Of a stretch of 64,000 nt of DNA, positions 34,756 to 43,802 are shown piece by piece. The stretch covers positions 1 to 64,000 of the forward strand of contig NZ_JAOEFX010000011.1 of assembly GCF_025421775.1 (NCBI RefSeq), read 5' to 3'. The notes below the pieces were generated by a model. The model was not told the DNA's origin, searched no databases, and saw nothing but the letters and a program-made list of their open reading frames with translations. The stretch comes from Paenarthrobacter aurescens (GTDB lineage Bacteria; Actinomycetota; Actinomycetes; Actinomycetales; Micrococcaceae). Position numbers and translations under genes: made by a program. Positions within the stretch are counted from its first letter, which is position 1. Each line of letters starts with the position of its first letter.

Positions 34756-35565
34756 TTAGCGCTGGCGGCGGTCCCGCAAAGATGGTTGTCCCGCCAGGAG
34801 GCTCTCCAGAAGCGCATCGAAAAGCTTGGCGGAATTTTTGGCAGAGTCTCCGGGCCAGTGGTGAACAGAGTGGGCGGCGCCTTGAATCTGCTGCCAGTTG
34901 GCCTGTTCCGGAATGTGGGGTGTCAACAGCAACTCGCCGAACATGGACTCCATCTCAGCCAAGCGGAACGTGTGCTCTGCCGATCCGGTCCGTACCCGGT
35001 TGGCAACGATGCCGGCTGGGGCAAGGTTGGGGGCGAACTCCTGCCGGAAGAGTTGAATGGCCCGCATGGTTCGTTCGGTGCCGGCAACGGAAAACAACCC
35101 TGGTTCGGCCACGAGGACCACGCGGTCGCTTGCGCTCCAGGCCATACGGGTCAGGCCATTGAGCGACGGGGGGCAGTCCACCAGAACGAGTTCGTAGTTG
35201 GTGGTGCCTGCCAGCACGGCGGACAGCCTGCGAAGGTCGCGGCGGCCCAGGTCCGGGCGGTCGTAGATGCCAGTGAAGGCGGAGCCCACTGCAACATCCA
35301 AGGTGCCGCTGCTGGAACCGTTGGTGACCCAGCCGCTGCCAGCCACATTTTCCTGGAGCCTTGCCTTTCGAGGGCTTTTCAGCATTCGCCCGATGTCGAG
35401 TTGCCCGCCCGGCTGGACGCCGAGGGCCGTGGTGGCATCGGCGTGGGGATCGAGGTCCACCACCAGAGTAGGGATTCCGGCCGCGAGGGCCGCTGACGCC
35501 AGGCCAGTGGTCACGGACGTCTTTCCCACTCCACCTTTGAGGCTGCTGATGCTGACTACTTGCAC
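34756..35565 (-). CDS. Solitary ParA-family ATPase
   Basis: A 269-residue ATPase starting MQVVSISSLKGGVGKTSVTTGLASAALA, with deviant Walker A KGGVGKTS, VVDLDPHADATTALG and Walker B LVLVDCPPSLNGLT. No parB or other segregation gene is adjacent. It is monocistronic between a terminator and the pyc promoter region. Sequence between the Walker motifs differs clearly from the scpA-linked ParA at 20697. Such orphan ParA proteins position large cellular cargoes in other bacteria; the cargo here is unknown. GTG 35565 is preferred over TTG 35577. Confidence 0.85.
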   Translation of the reverse strand: MQVVSISSLKGGVGKTSVTTGLASAALAAGIPTLVVDLDPHADATTALGVQPGGQLDIGRMLKSPRKARLQENVAGSGWVTNGSSSGTLDVAVGSAFTGIYDRPDLGRRDLRRLSAVLAGTTNYELVLVDCPPSLNGLTRMAWSASDRVVLVAEPGLFSVAGTERTMRAIQLFRQEFAPNLAPAGIVANRVRTGSAEHTFRLAEMESMFGELLLTPHIPEQANWQQIQGAAHSVHHWPGDSAKNSAKLFDALLESLLAGQPSLRDRRQR

Positions 35566-35867
35566 TTGAAAACCCAAAACCTAACGCCGGTTGCCGTATC
35601 GCGCTGATTCGGCTCCGGAAGCGCCGGAGCCGGGGCTTGCCGAAGCCCCCTCAACATCATATGGTGCATCGCGGTCGAATCCCGCTTTCTACGCGCCCGA
35701 CCGCAGCGGAGATGGTTGGCAATAGCATGCCGCCGGATCGCGCGCACGCATATACAGCCCACATGACGATTCCTTTGTGATGGTTGCCACAAAGATTTGT
35801 GTTTGATGCTGGCGGCACTACACACTGTGACCACCGACCGATCCACCCGCAATGATGCAGGAGAAGT
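35566..35867. other. Divergent promoter region of the orphan parA and pyc
   Basis: No gene is supported in these 302 bases. Two adjacent hairpins lie near the parA side: 8-bp stem 35611-35618/35624-35631 and 7-bp stem 35632-35638/35643-35649. Near the pyc side is CTTTGTG (35773-35779) facing CACAAAG (35788-35794). It contains TGTGA-N6-CCACA at 35776-35791, one base from the CRP/GlxR consensus and 77 bases before the pyc ATG. A CRP-family site for pyc is inferred. Confidence 0.55.
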
Positions 35868-38800
35868 ATGTTTTCGAAAATTCTGGTGGCCAATCGCGGC
35901 GAAATCGCGATCAGGGCGTTTCGCGCTGGTTATGAGCTGGGCGCCAAGACCGTAGCCGTCTTTCCGCACGAGGACCGTAACTCGATCCACCGGCAGAAGG
36001 CCGACGAAGCTTACCTGATCGGCGAGGTGGGCCATCCCGTCCGCGCCTACCTGGACGTGGAGGAGGTTGTCCGCGTCGCCAAGGAAGCCGGCGCAGACGC
36101 CATTTACCCCGGCTATGGCTTCCTCTCGGAGAACCCGGACCTCGCACGTGCTGCGAAAGCGGCGGGCATCACGTTCGTGGGCCCGCCCGCGGAGGTCCTG
36201 GAACTCGCAGGCAACAAGGTTGCCGCCCTGGAAGCCGCCCGCAAGGCAGGCGTACCTGTCCTCAAGTCCAGCAAGCCTTCCAAGGACCTGGACGAGCTCA
36301 TTGCCGCTGCCGACGACATTGGGTTCCCCATCTTCGCCAAGGCTGTTGCCGGCGGTGGCGGACGTGGAATGCGTCGCGTCGAGACGCGCGAAGCCCTTCC
36401 GGAAGCATTGCAGTCCGCCATGCGCGAGGCTGACGCAGCCTTTGGCGACCCCACGATGTTCCTCGAGCAGGCAGTGCTGCGTCCCCGCCACATTGAAGTG
36501 CAGATTCTGGCTGATGCCGAGGGCAACGTCATGCACCTCTTTGAACGTGACTGTTCGCTGCAGCGCCGCCACCAGAAAGTCGTGGAAATTGCGCCGGCCC
36601 CAAACCTGGATGAGAACATCCGGCAGGCGCTCTACCGCGATGCCGTCGCTTTCGCCAAGGCCCTGAACTACGTCAACGCAGGAACCGTCGAGTTCCTGGT
36701 GGATACCGAGGGCGAACGCGCCGGCCAGCACGTCTTCATCGAAATGAACCCCCGTATCCAGGTTGAGCACACGGTGACCGAAGAGATCACGGATGTGGAC
36801 CTCGTACAGGCCCAGATGCGCATTGCCTCGGGGGAGACCCTCGCGGACCTCGGCCTGAGCCAGGAGACAGTGTCCATCAAGGGCGCCGCGCTTCAGTGCC
36901 GCATCACCACAGAGGATCCTGCCAACGGTTTCCGTCCGGACGTCGGAAAGATCACCGGCTACCGCTCTGCCGGCGGCGCCGGTGTAAGGCTCGACGGCGG
37001 CACCGTTTACTCGGGTGCCGAGATCAGCCCGCACTTCGACTCCATGCTGGTGAAGCTGACGTGCCGTGGCCGTGACTACCCCGCAGCGGTTGCCCGCGCC
37101 CGCCGTGGCCTTGCCGAGTTCCGCATCCGCGGCGTGTCCACCAACATCCCCTTCCTGCAGGCCGTCCTCGCGGACCCGGATTTCAACGCAGGCAACGTGG
37201 CCACGGACTTCATTGACAAGCGTCCTGAACTGCTCAAGTCTCACATCTCCGCAGACCGCGGCACCAAACTGCTCACCTGGCTGGCCGAGGTCACCGTGAA
37301 CAAGCCGAACGGCGAGCTCACGGTCCACTCTGATCCGGCCAGCAAGCTGCCCGTGATCGAGGGGTCGGTTCCCACCTCAGGTTCACGCCAGAAGCTGCAG
37401 GAGCTCGGGCCCGAGGGATTCGCCAAGGCGCTTCGCGAGCAGCAGGCCTTGGCCGTCACGGACACCACTTTCCGCGACGCCCACCAGTCGCTCCTGGCCA
37501 CCCGTGTCCGTACCCGCGACCTCGTAGCAGCCGGCCCGGCAGTTACGGCACTGATGCCGGAGCTGTTTTCCGTGGAAGCCTGGGGCGGTGCCACCTACGA
37601 TGTTGCCCTCCGTTTCCTCGGGGAGGACCCCTGGGACCGTTTGGCGGCGCTGCGCCAGGCATTGCCCAACACCTGCCTCCAGATGCTTCTCCGCGGACGC
37701 AACACAGTTGGTTACACGCCGTACCCGGAAGAAGTGACCGAAGCTTTCGTCAACGAGGCAGCAGCCACGGGCATCGACATCTTCCGCATCTTCGACGCCC
37801 TCAACGATGTCAACCAGATGGCGCCGGCTATCCGGGCCGTCCGCGCAACCGGCACCGCTGTCGCTGAGGTGGCACTGTGCTACACCGGCAACCTCCTGGA
37901 CCCCAACGAGGACCTGTACACACTCGACTACTACCTGGACCTGGCCCAGAAAATCGTCGACGCCGGTGCACACATCCTGGCCATCAAGGACATGGCTGGC
38001 CTGCTTCGTCCGGCCGCGGCCGCCAAGTTGGTCACAGCCCTGCGTGAGCGCTTCGACCTGCCGGTGCACCTGCACACGCACGACACTGCAGGTGGCCAGC
38101 TCGCCACCCTTTTGGCAGCTGTCGACGCCGGTGTGGACGCGGTTGACGTCGCTGCGGCCTCCTTGGCCGGCACCACCAGCCAGCCTGCTGCTTCGGCACT
38201 CGTTGCGGCATTGGCCAACACTCCCCGCGACACGGGCCTCAGCCTGGAAAATGTCGGCGCCATGGAGCCTTACTGGGAAGCCGTTCGCCGTGTCTACGCA
38301 CCCTTTGAGTCAGGCCTGCCAGGCCCGACAGGTCGCGTTTACCAGCACGAAATCCCGGGTGGCCAGCTGTCCAACCTTCGTCAGCAGGCAATTGCCTTGG
38401 GCCTGGGGGAGCAGTTCGAAGCCATTGAGGACATGTACACGGCAGCAGACCGGATCTTGGGCCGTCTGGTCAAGGTGACGCCGTCCTCCAAGGTGGTGGG
38501 CGATCTTGCCCTGCACCTCGTGGGACTGAACGCGGATCCTGCGGACTTCAATGAGAACCCGCAGAACTACGACATCCCGGACTCCGTCATCGGCTTCCTC
38601 TCAGGTGAACTGGGTGATCCTCCCGGAGGCTGGCCCGAGCCGTTCCGCACCAAGGCCCTTCAGGGGCGCAGCGTCAAGGTGCGCGATGTTGAGATCAGTG
38701 CAGAAGACAGCTCTGCGCTCAAGGCGGACTCCAAGACCCGCCAGCACACGCTGAACCGTCTGCTTTTCGCGGGTCCCACCAAGGACTACCTGAAGAGTGT

Positions 38801-39263
38801 GGACACCTACGGCAATATCTCAGTGCTGGACACGCGTGACTACCTGTACGGTTTCCAGCAGGGCTCGGAGCATGTGATCGAGCTGGAGAAGGGTGTCCGC
38901 CTCATTGCGCAGCTTGAGGCAGTGTCCGAAGCAGACGAAAAGGGTATGCGCACGGTGATGTGCACGCTCAACGGCCAGTCCCGTCCCGTGGTTGTCCGTG
39001 ACCGTTCGGTGGTGAGCAACGTCAAGGCAGCCGAGAAGGCCGACACCGCCCAGCCCGGACAGGTTGCTGCCCCCTTCGCAGGTGCCGTGACCGTGACAGT
39101 CAAGGCCGGCGATGTGGTCAACGCTGGTGACACCGTTGCAACCATCGAGGCAATGAAGATGGAAGCGTCCATCACGACGCCGGTAGCCGGCACGGTCTCG
39201 CGCCTCGCCATCTCATCGGTGGAGCAGGTCCAGGGCGGCGACTTGCTGCTGGTGATCGGCTAG
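35868..39263 (+). CDS. pyc: Pyruvate carboxylase
   Basis: A 1131-residue biotin enzyme that carboxylates pyruvate to oxaloacetate to refill the TCA cycle. Domain order: biotin carboxylase (~1-450; ATP-grasp KAVAGGGGRGMR, FERDCSLQRRHQKV, EMNPRIQVEHTVTEE), carboxyltransferase (~530-800; DTTFRDAHQSLLATRVRT, with LHTHDTAGG), allosteric/linker region, and biotinyl domain with EAMKMEAS, biotin site K1097. ATG with AGGAGAAG upstream. It supplies oxaloacetate also used by PrpC. A strong terminator follows. Confidence 0.97.
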   Translation: MFSKILVANRGEIAIRAFRAGYELGAKTVAVFPHEDRNSIHRQKADEAYLIGEVGHPVRAYLDVEEVVRVAKEAGADAIYPGYGFLSENPDLARAAKAAGITFVGPPAEVLELAGNKVAALEAARKAGVPVLKSSKPSKDLDELIAAADDIGFPIFAKAVAGGGGRGMRRVETREALPEALQSAMREADAAFGDPTMFLEQAVLRPRHIEVQILADAEGNVMHLFERDCSLQRRHQKVVEIAPAPNLDENIRQALYRDAVAFAKALNYVNAGTVEFLVDTEGERAGQHVFIEMNPRIQVEHTVTEEITDVDLVQAQMRIASGETLADLGLSQETVSIKGAALQCRITTEDPANGFRPDVGKITGYRSAGGAGVRLDGGTVYSGAEISPHFDSMLVKLTCRGRDYPAAVARARRGLAEFRIRGVSTNIPFLQAVLADPDFNAGNVATDFIDKRPELLKSHISADRGTKLLTWLAEVTVNKPNGELTVHSDPASKLPVIEGSVPTSGSRQKLQELGPEGFAKALREQQALAVTDTTFRDAHQSLLATRVRTRDLVAAGPAVTALMPELFSVEAWGGATYDVALRFLGEDPWDRLAALRQALPNTCLQMLLRGRNTVGYTPYPEEVTEAFVNEAAATGIDIFRIFDALNDVNQMAPAIRAVRATGTAVAEVALCYTGNLLDPNEDLYTLDYYLDLAQKIVDAGAHILAIKDMAGLLRPAAAAKLVTALRERFDLPVHLHTHDTAGGQLATLLAAVDAGVDAVDVAAASLAGTTSQPAASALVAALANTPRDTGLSLENVGAMEPYWEAVRRVYAPFESGLPGPTGRVYQHEIPGGQLSNLRQQAIALGLGEQFEAIEDMYTAADRILGRLVKVTPSSKVVGDLALHLVGLNADPADFNENPQNYDIPDSVIGFLSGELGDPPGGWPEPFRTKALQGRSVKVRDVEISAEDSSALKADSKTRQHTLNRLLFAGPTKDYLKSVDTYGNISVLDTRDYLYGFQQGSEHVIELEKGVRLIAQLEAVSEADEKGMRTVMCTLNGQSRPVVVRDRSVVSNVKAAEKADTAQPGQVAAPFAGAVTVTVKAGDVVNAGDTVATIEAMKMEASITTPVAGTVSRLAISSVEQVQGGDLLLVIG

Positions 39264-39275
39264 CGGTCCGCACGC

Positions 39276-39314
39276 AAAAGTACCCCGTCCGGATAATCCG
39301 GACGGGGTACTTTT
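39276..39314. terminator. Bidirectional terminator between pyc and the acyl-CoA synthetase gene
   Basis: A 19-base inverted repeat (39276-39294 with 39296-39314) starts with AAAA and ends with a run of six T. It is the clearest intrinsic terminator in the window and serves both convergent genes. Confidence 0.92.
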
Positions 39315-39367
39315 TTGTTCAGTTAAGTTCAGTCATGTTCAATAACAGGTGTCCTGCTGTGCCGGAT

Positions 39368-41179
39368 TCAGGATGCGCGGGGTGCCGAGTACATTTCCTC
39401 GATCACGGCGTCGAAGTCCTTCATGACCTGTGCTCGCTTGACCTTGAGGGAAGGAGTGAGATGACCCGAGGCTTCGGTGAAATCGGCTGGAACAATCCGG
39501 AAGGACTTGATGGCCTCAGCCTGGGACACGGTCTGGTTGGCCTTGGAAATGAGTTCCTGTACAGCGGCCTTCACCACTGCGTGTTCCGTGGCCTCGCCCA
39601 GTGTGGTGCCCGAGGGGAGTCCGTGGCGTTCAAGCCAGCCGGGGAGCGCTTCTTCATCCAGGGTGACGAGTGCGCCGATGAACGGCCGGTTGTCTCCCAC
39701 CACCAGGACCTGGGAAACCAAGGCATCCGCCCGGATCTGATCCTCCAGCAACGCCGGAACCACGTTCTTTCCACCGGCGGTGACGATGATTTCCTTCTTG
39801 CGACCGGTGATCTTCAGGAAGCCGTTGCTGTCCAGCTCGCCAATGTCGCCAGTACGGAACCAGCCGTCAGCGAAGGTTTCTTCAGTGAGGTCCTCGCGCT
39901 TGTAATAGCCGCGCATGACGCAGACGCCCTTGGCGAGGATCTCGCCGTCGTCGGCGATCTTGACGGAGTTGCCCGGCAGGGGAGCGCCCACTGTGCCGAT
40001 CCTGATCATGGAGGGCGTGTTGACGGAAATGGGTGCTGTGGTTTCGGTCAAGCCGTAACCCTCCAGGATCTGGAGGCCGATGCCTTGGAAGAAGTGGCCC
40101 AAGCGTTCGCCCAGAGGGCCGCCGCCGGAGACGGCGTGGGCGACGTGGCCGCCCATGGCGGCGCGAAGTTTTCCATAAACCAGTTTGTCGAATACTGCGT
40201 GCTTGATCTTCAGGCCGAGCCCCACGGAACCGGACTGGCGCGCCTTCGAGTAGGCAATTGCTGTGTCCACTGCCCGATGGAAGATGGCACCCTTGCCGCC
40301 GTCCTCGGCCTTGGTCAGCGCGGAGTTGTACACCTTCTCGAAAACGCGGGGTACGGCGAGGATGAAGGTTGGCTGGAAACTCTGGAGGTCGGGTAGCAGG
40401 TGCTTGATGTCCGGAGTGTGGGCAACCTGCACGCCGCCGGCCACGGCCAGGACCGAGATGAAGCGCGCAAAGACGTGGGCCAGCGGCAGGAACATGATGG
40501 TTTTGGCTGACTCGTTGACGACTTCCGGAAGTGCCACCCGGGCATTTTCGGAAAGTTCCACGAAGTTGCCATGGGTCAGTTCACACCCCTTCGGCCTGCC
40601 CGTGGTACCCGAGGTGTAAATGATGGTGGCGAGGTCGGCAAGGCCGGCCGAGGAACGGCGGGACTCCAGCTCGTCGTCCGGGACTCCGGCGCCGGCGGCG
40701 CGCAAGGCATCAAGTCCGGCGCCTTCAAGCTGCCAGACGTTGGCCACCGATGTGATGTCCTCTGCGGCCACGGCCTGGCGAATGACGTCCTCATGGTGCG
40801 ATGCTTCGCCAAAGGCGGCCACGGCGCCTGAGTCACCCAGGTTCCATGCCACTTGCGAAGGGGACGACGTTTCGTAGATCGGGACCGAGACGGCTCCGGC
40901 AAACCAGATGGCGAAGTCCACCAAGGACCATTCGTACCGGGTGCGGGACATAATGCCCACGCGGTCGCCTACGCCAACGCCACTCGCAATGAGGCCTTTT
41001 GCCAAAGCCCTCACGTCTTTGAGGAAGTCCGTGGCGCGGATGTCCTGCCACTGTCCGCTGTTGTCCAGCTTTGCAAACAGTGCAGGGTTGGATGCCTTTT
41101 CCGCCTCCCGGATCACGAGGTCGGTGATGTTGGTTTCCGGGGCGATGTTCACGAGGGGAGGAACACTGATTTCACGCAC
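39368..41179 (-). CDS. Long-chain fatty acid-CoA ligase (FadD15-like)
   Basis: A 603-residue AMP-binding enzyme that activates fatty acids. P-loop-like motif A3 is TIIYTSGTTGRPKG, then QILEGYGLTETTAPISVN, GDIGELDSNGFLKITGRKKE and the C-terminal lysine region. The GTG at 41179 has AAAGGAG about 6 bases upstream, so ATG 41224 is rejected. In M. tuberculosis the homologue fadD15 (Rv2187) likewise lies near the AGPAT and aroG genes, so the following region is syntenic. It is divergent from the ROK kinase gene. Confidence 0.93.
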   Translation of the reverse strand: MREISVPPLVNIAPETNITDLVIREAEKASNPALFAKLDNSGQWQDIRATDFLKDVRALAKGLIASGVGVGDRVGIMSRTRYEWSLVDFAIWFAGAVSVPIYETSSPSQVAWNLGDSGAVAAFGEASHHEDVIRQAVAAEDITSVANVWQLEGAGLDALRAAGAGVPDDELESRRSSAGLADLATIIYTSGTTGRPKGCELTHGNFVELSENARVALPEVVNESAKTIMFLPLAHVFARFISVLAVAGGVQVAHTPDIKHLLPDLQSFQPTFILAVPRVFEKVYNSALTKAEDGGKGAIFHRAVDTAIAYSKARQSGSVGLGLKIKHAVFDKLVYGKLRAAMGGHVAHAVSGGGPLGERLGHFFQGIGLQILEGYGLTETTAPISVNTPSMIRIGTVGAPLPGNSVKIADDGEILAKGVCVMRGYYKREDLTEETFADGWFRTGDIGELDSNGFLKITGRKKEIIVTAGGKNVVPALLEDQIRADALVSQVLVVGDNRPFIGALVTLDEEALPGWLERHGLPSGTTLGEATEHAVVKAAVQELISKANQTVSQAEAIKSFRIVPADFTEASGHLTPSLKVKRAQVMKDFDAVIEEMYSAPRAS

Positions 41180-41365
41180 GGTAGCTCCTTTGATATCCAC
41201 GGGCCACGAGAGGGCTGCTTTCACTCTAGTATGCCCGCTCGCGGAGGTGTGTTCTATTTCACCTACTGGCGAGTAACTTTACGGATTCCCCCTCATTTCA
41301 AGCAACTTGGGACCATTCGAGGTGCTGTTTCCCGTTGGGCAGCGCGCGCGCAATAAGATGATGGG

Positions 41366-42424
41366 ATGCCCGCACTACGGTCCACTTTTCGCGCCAGACC
41401 CAAGCCAACGGCCACAGCATGGAAAGACGTGCCGTGGGCCGCCCGCCGCAGCCATCTTGGCCGACGGGGATTGGCGATCGGCATCGACATTGGCGGGACG
41501 AAAGTGGCTGCCGGTGTGGTGGACGCCGAGGGCCGGGTCCTCGCTGAGGCACGGAGGTCGACTCCCGGTGCGGACCCCCGGGCAGTAGAGCAGACCATCG
41601 TGGAACTGGTGGACGAGCTCAGCGCCGATCACCGTGTGTCTTCCGTGGGTATCGGCGCCGCTGGATGGATGGACCTCGACGGCGGCACTGTGCTGTTCAG
41701 CCCCCATCTGGCTTGGCGCAACGAACCGCTCCGGGCGAGCCTGCAGAAGCTGCTGAGGCGTCCGGTCCTTCTGACGAACGACGCTGATGCCGCAGCCTGG
41801 GCGGAATGGCGCTTCGGTGCCGGCCAAGGTGAGAGCCGCCTGGTGTGCGTCACCTTGGGCACGGGCATTGGCGGTGCCATGGTGATGGATGGCCGGGTGG
41901 AACGGGGACGCTACGGGGTGGCAGGCGAGTTCGGGCACCAGATCATCTTTCCCGGCGGACACCGTTGCGAGTGCGGCAACCGTGGGTGCTGGGAGCAGTA
42001 CGCCTCCGGTAATGCGCTGGGCCGTGAAGCCCGGCAGCTCGTGCGGACCAACTCCCCGGAGGGCCGTGCCCTTCTGAAGAAGGCGGGCGGGACCGCAGAC
42101 AACCTCACCGGGGCCGCTGTGACGGCCTTGGCTCTTGAAGGCGATGCCACGTCGCGGGAACTCCTGGCGGACCAAGGCGGGTGGTTGGGGTTGGGATTGG
42201 CCAATCTCGCCGCAGCCCTGGACCCGGGCATGTTCGTGATCGGCGGCGGACTGTGCGATGCAGGGGAGCTCTTGGCTGGACCGGCCCGGGAATCGTTTGC
42301 GAAGAACCTGACCGGAAGAGGATTCCGACCCATGGCGGGCATCGAACTGGCGGCTCTTGGCCCCCGTGCCGGCATGATCGGCGCAGCGGACCTTTCACGG
42401 GTCAGCGGGAGGGCGCACGGCTAA
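41366..42424 (+). CDS. ROK family sugar kinase, probable glucokinase
   Basis: A 352-residue ROK kinase. ATP-binding motif is GIDIGGTKVAAGVV (~39), catalytic NDADAAAWAEW, phosphate-binding VTLGTGIGGAM, and the zinc/ROK signature GEFGHQIIFPGGHRCECGNR with the CxCGxxGCxE cluster. Glucose is the likely substrate but other hexoses are possible. The first ~35 residues are a basic extension before the ROK fold; a TTG at 41471 would remove it, so the start is uncertain. It lies divergently beside the acyl-CoA synthetase gene. Confidence 0.9.
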   Translation: MPALRSTFRARPKPTATAWKDVPWAARRSHLGRRGLAIGIDIGGTKVAAGVVDAEGRVLAEARRSTPGADPRAVEQTIVELVDELSADHRVSSVGIGAAGWMDLDGGTVLFSPHLAWRNEPLRASLQKLLRRPVLLTNDADAAAWAEWRFGAGQGESRLVCVTLGTGIGGAMVMDGRVERGRYGVAGEFGHQIIFPGGHRCECGNRGCWEQYASGNALGREARQLVRTNSPEGRALLKKAGGTADNLTGAAVTALALEGDATSRELLADQGGWLGLGLANLAAALDPGMFVIGGGLCDAGELLAGPARESFAKNLTGRGFRPMAGIELAALGPRAGMIGAADLSRVSGRAHG

Positions 42425-42454
42425 GGTTCGCGGCGCCCCAGCCGGCGTCGGCAC

Positions 42455-43012
42455 CTAGATGCGGGCGCCGTCGTCGTCCTCATTCTTTTCCTGCGGAAGC
42501 CTCATGATGAGGAAGACCACGGACGCAACAAAAGCGGCAACAATACCGAGGATCGCAACAAGGGGTGCTGACCGCCAGAACATTGCCGTGAAAAGCAAAG
42601 CAACGGGTCCCCCCACAGCACCCACCCACGCCAGCATGGTCAAGGGCTCTGTGCCCGCCAGGCTGGGGGGATCTTCAGGGACGAAGGCGTCGTCCTCGTC
42701 ATCGACCTCGAAGTCGCGTGGTCCCAGCGGGCGGCCCGTTTCTTCATCGCCGGCAGGAACTGCCGTCACGTCAGCCGCTGGCTCCGCAGCCGGCGTGGAC
42801 AATCCGAGTGGATCGAAATCCCTGAAGGTCTTGTTTGGTTCACGCTGTGACTGCCCGGCGCTGCCTGAAGCAGACTCTGCGTGATCGGACGCCGGCGGTT
42901 CCCCTTCCGGAGAGGACCCTGTGGCCTCTAGCCGGGCCACCAGATCCAGCCATACGGCGTCATCGTCTTTGTTGGCGCTCTGATCAGCGGAGTTGGGATC
43001 AGGCCTGTTCAT
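42455..43012 (-). CDS. Hypothetical membrane protein with acidic N-terminus
   Basis: A 185-residue protein. Residues ~1-120 are hydrophilic, acidic and disordered (DDDAVWLDLVARLEATGSS, DFEVDDEDDAFVPEDPP), followed by two transmembrane helices (LTMLAWVGAVGGPVALLFTAMFW and PLVAILGIVAAFVASVVFLIM). No family is recognised. ATG 43012 overlaps the end of the upstream alpha/beta hydrolase gene by 14 bases, so it is in the same minus-strand operon. The VWLDLVARL segment near the start is the only conserved-looking stretch and may be a binding motif. Confidence 0.75.
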   Translation of the reverse strand: MNRPDPNSADQSANKDDDAVWLDLVARLEATGSSPEGEPPASDHAESASGSAGQSQREPNKTFRDFDPLGLSTPAAEPAADVTAVPAGDEETGRPLGPRDFEVDDEDDAFVPEDPPSLAGTEPLTMLAWVGAVGGPVALLFTAMFWRSAPLVAILGIVAAFVASVVFLIMRLPQEKNEDDDGARI

Positions 43013-43802
43013 GGGCTGTGTCCTTTTCGGCGGTCGGCCCGTGTCCGGCCAAGGCTGCGACGGTCTTTTGGATGAACTCCACAGTACCCTCGAAGATCTC
43101 CGGGGCATCGTTGTCGAGCGTGGCCACATGGTAGCTGTTGCCCAAATAGCTGATATCCACGGGTGCACCCACCCGGGACCGCAGGAATTCCAGGCTCGCA
43201 TTCGAGATGACGTTGTCCACGGTGGATTTGTAGACCCGGACTGGAGAGCTGATGCGCGGCAGGATGGCCGCGGTGTCTTTGTACATCTTCTTCAATTGGT
43301 GTGCTGCCGCGACTGGAGTGCGGGCGTAGGCTCCCTCATCCTGGTCCGGTTTAAGGATGTCATTGGCGATGGCCGGAGTTGTCTTCACCACATACTTGAG
43401 CGCAGCGACAATGACAGCGCGCGGGTCATCAAGGACAAGCCCCGGATTGACCACCACAGTTCCTGCCACCGGACGGGTGGCCGCGATCCGCAACGCCAGA
43501 GTGCCTCCCATGGACAGGCCCGCGGTGAAGACATAGTCGCACTCCTTGGCCAACTCGAGGTAGGCGTCATCCACGGCCCGGTGCCACTCACGCCACGAGC
43601 GGGTGGACATGTCCTGCCAAGTGGTGCCATGACCGGGCAGCAACGGCAGCCTGACAGCGTATCCGGCCGCTGCCAGATGCTCAGCCCACGGCCTGACGCT
43701 GTGCGGGCTTCCTGTGAACCCGTGGGACATGACTACCCCGACGCGCGGTCCTGTCCCGTTCCAGCTGCTGAGGAACGGTGAGAAATCCGGAAGCATTTTC
43801 AT
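42999..43802 (-). CDS. Alpha/beta hydrolase, carboxylesterase type (copy 1)
   Basis: A 267-residue serine hydrolase of the Est30-like carboxylesterase group. Conserved features are SHGFTGSPHSVRPWAE (oxyanion hole region), PLLPGHGTTWQDM, nucleophile S97 in GLSMGG, Asp in KSTVDNVI and His in NSYHVATLDND. It is paralogous to the next gene upstream, which it overlaps by ATGA. Likely cytoplasmic, substrate unknown; mono- or acyl-glycerides are plausible given the neighbouring acyltransferase. Confidence 0.88.
   Translation of the reverse strand: MKMLPDFSPFLSSWNGTGPRVGVVMSHGFTGSPHSVRPWAEHLAAAGYAVRLPLLPGHGTTWQDMSTRSWREWHRAVDDAYLELAKECDYVFTAGLSMGGTLALRIAATRPVAGTVVVNPGLVLDDPRAVIVAALKYVVKTTPAIANDILKPDQDEGAYARTPVAAAHQLKKMYKDTAAILPRISSPVRVYKSTVDNVISNASLEFLRSRVGAPVDISYLGNSYHVATLDNDAPEIFEGTVEFIQKTVAALAGHGPTAEKDTAHEQA

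Noticed and set aside
35556-37328. 590-codon minus-strand frame opposite pyc
   Set aside because: It is an antisense shadow of the biotin carboxylase domain; no ribosome binding site or motif supports it.
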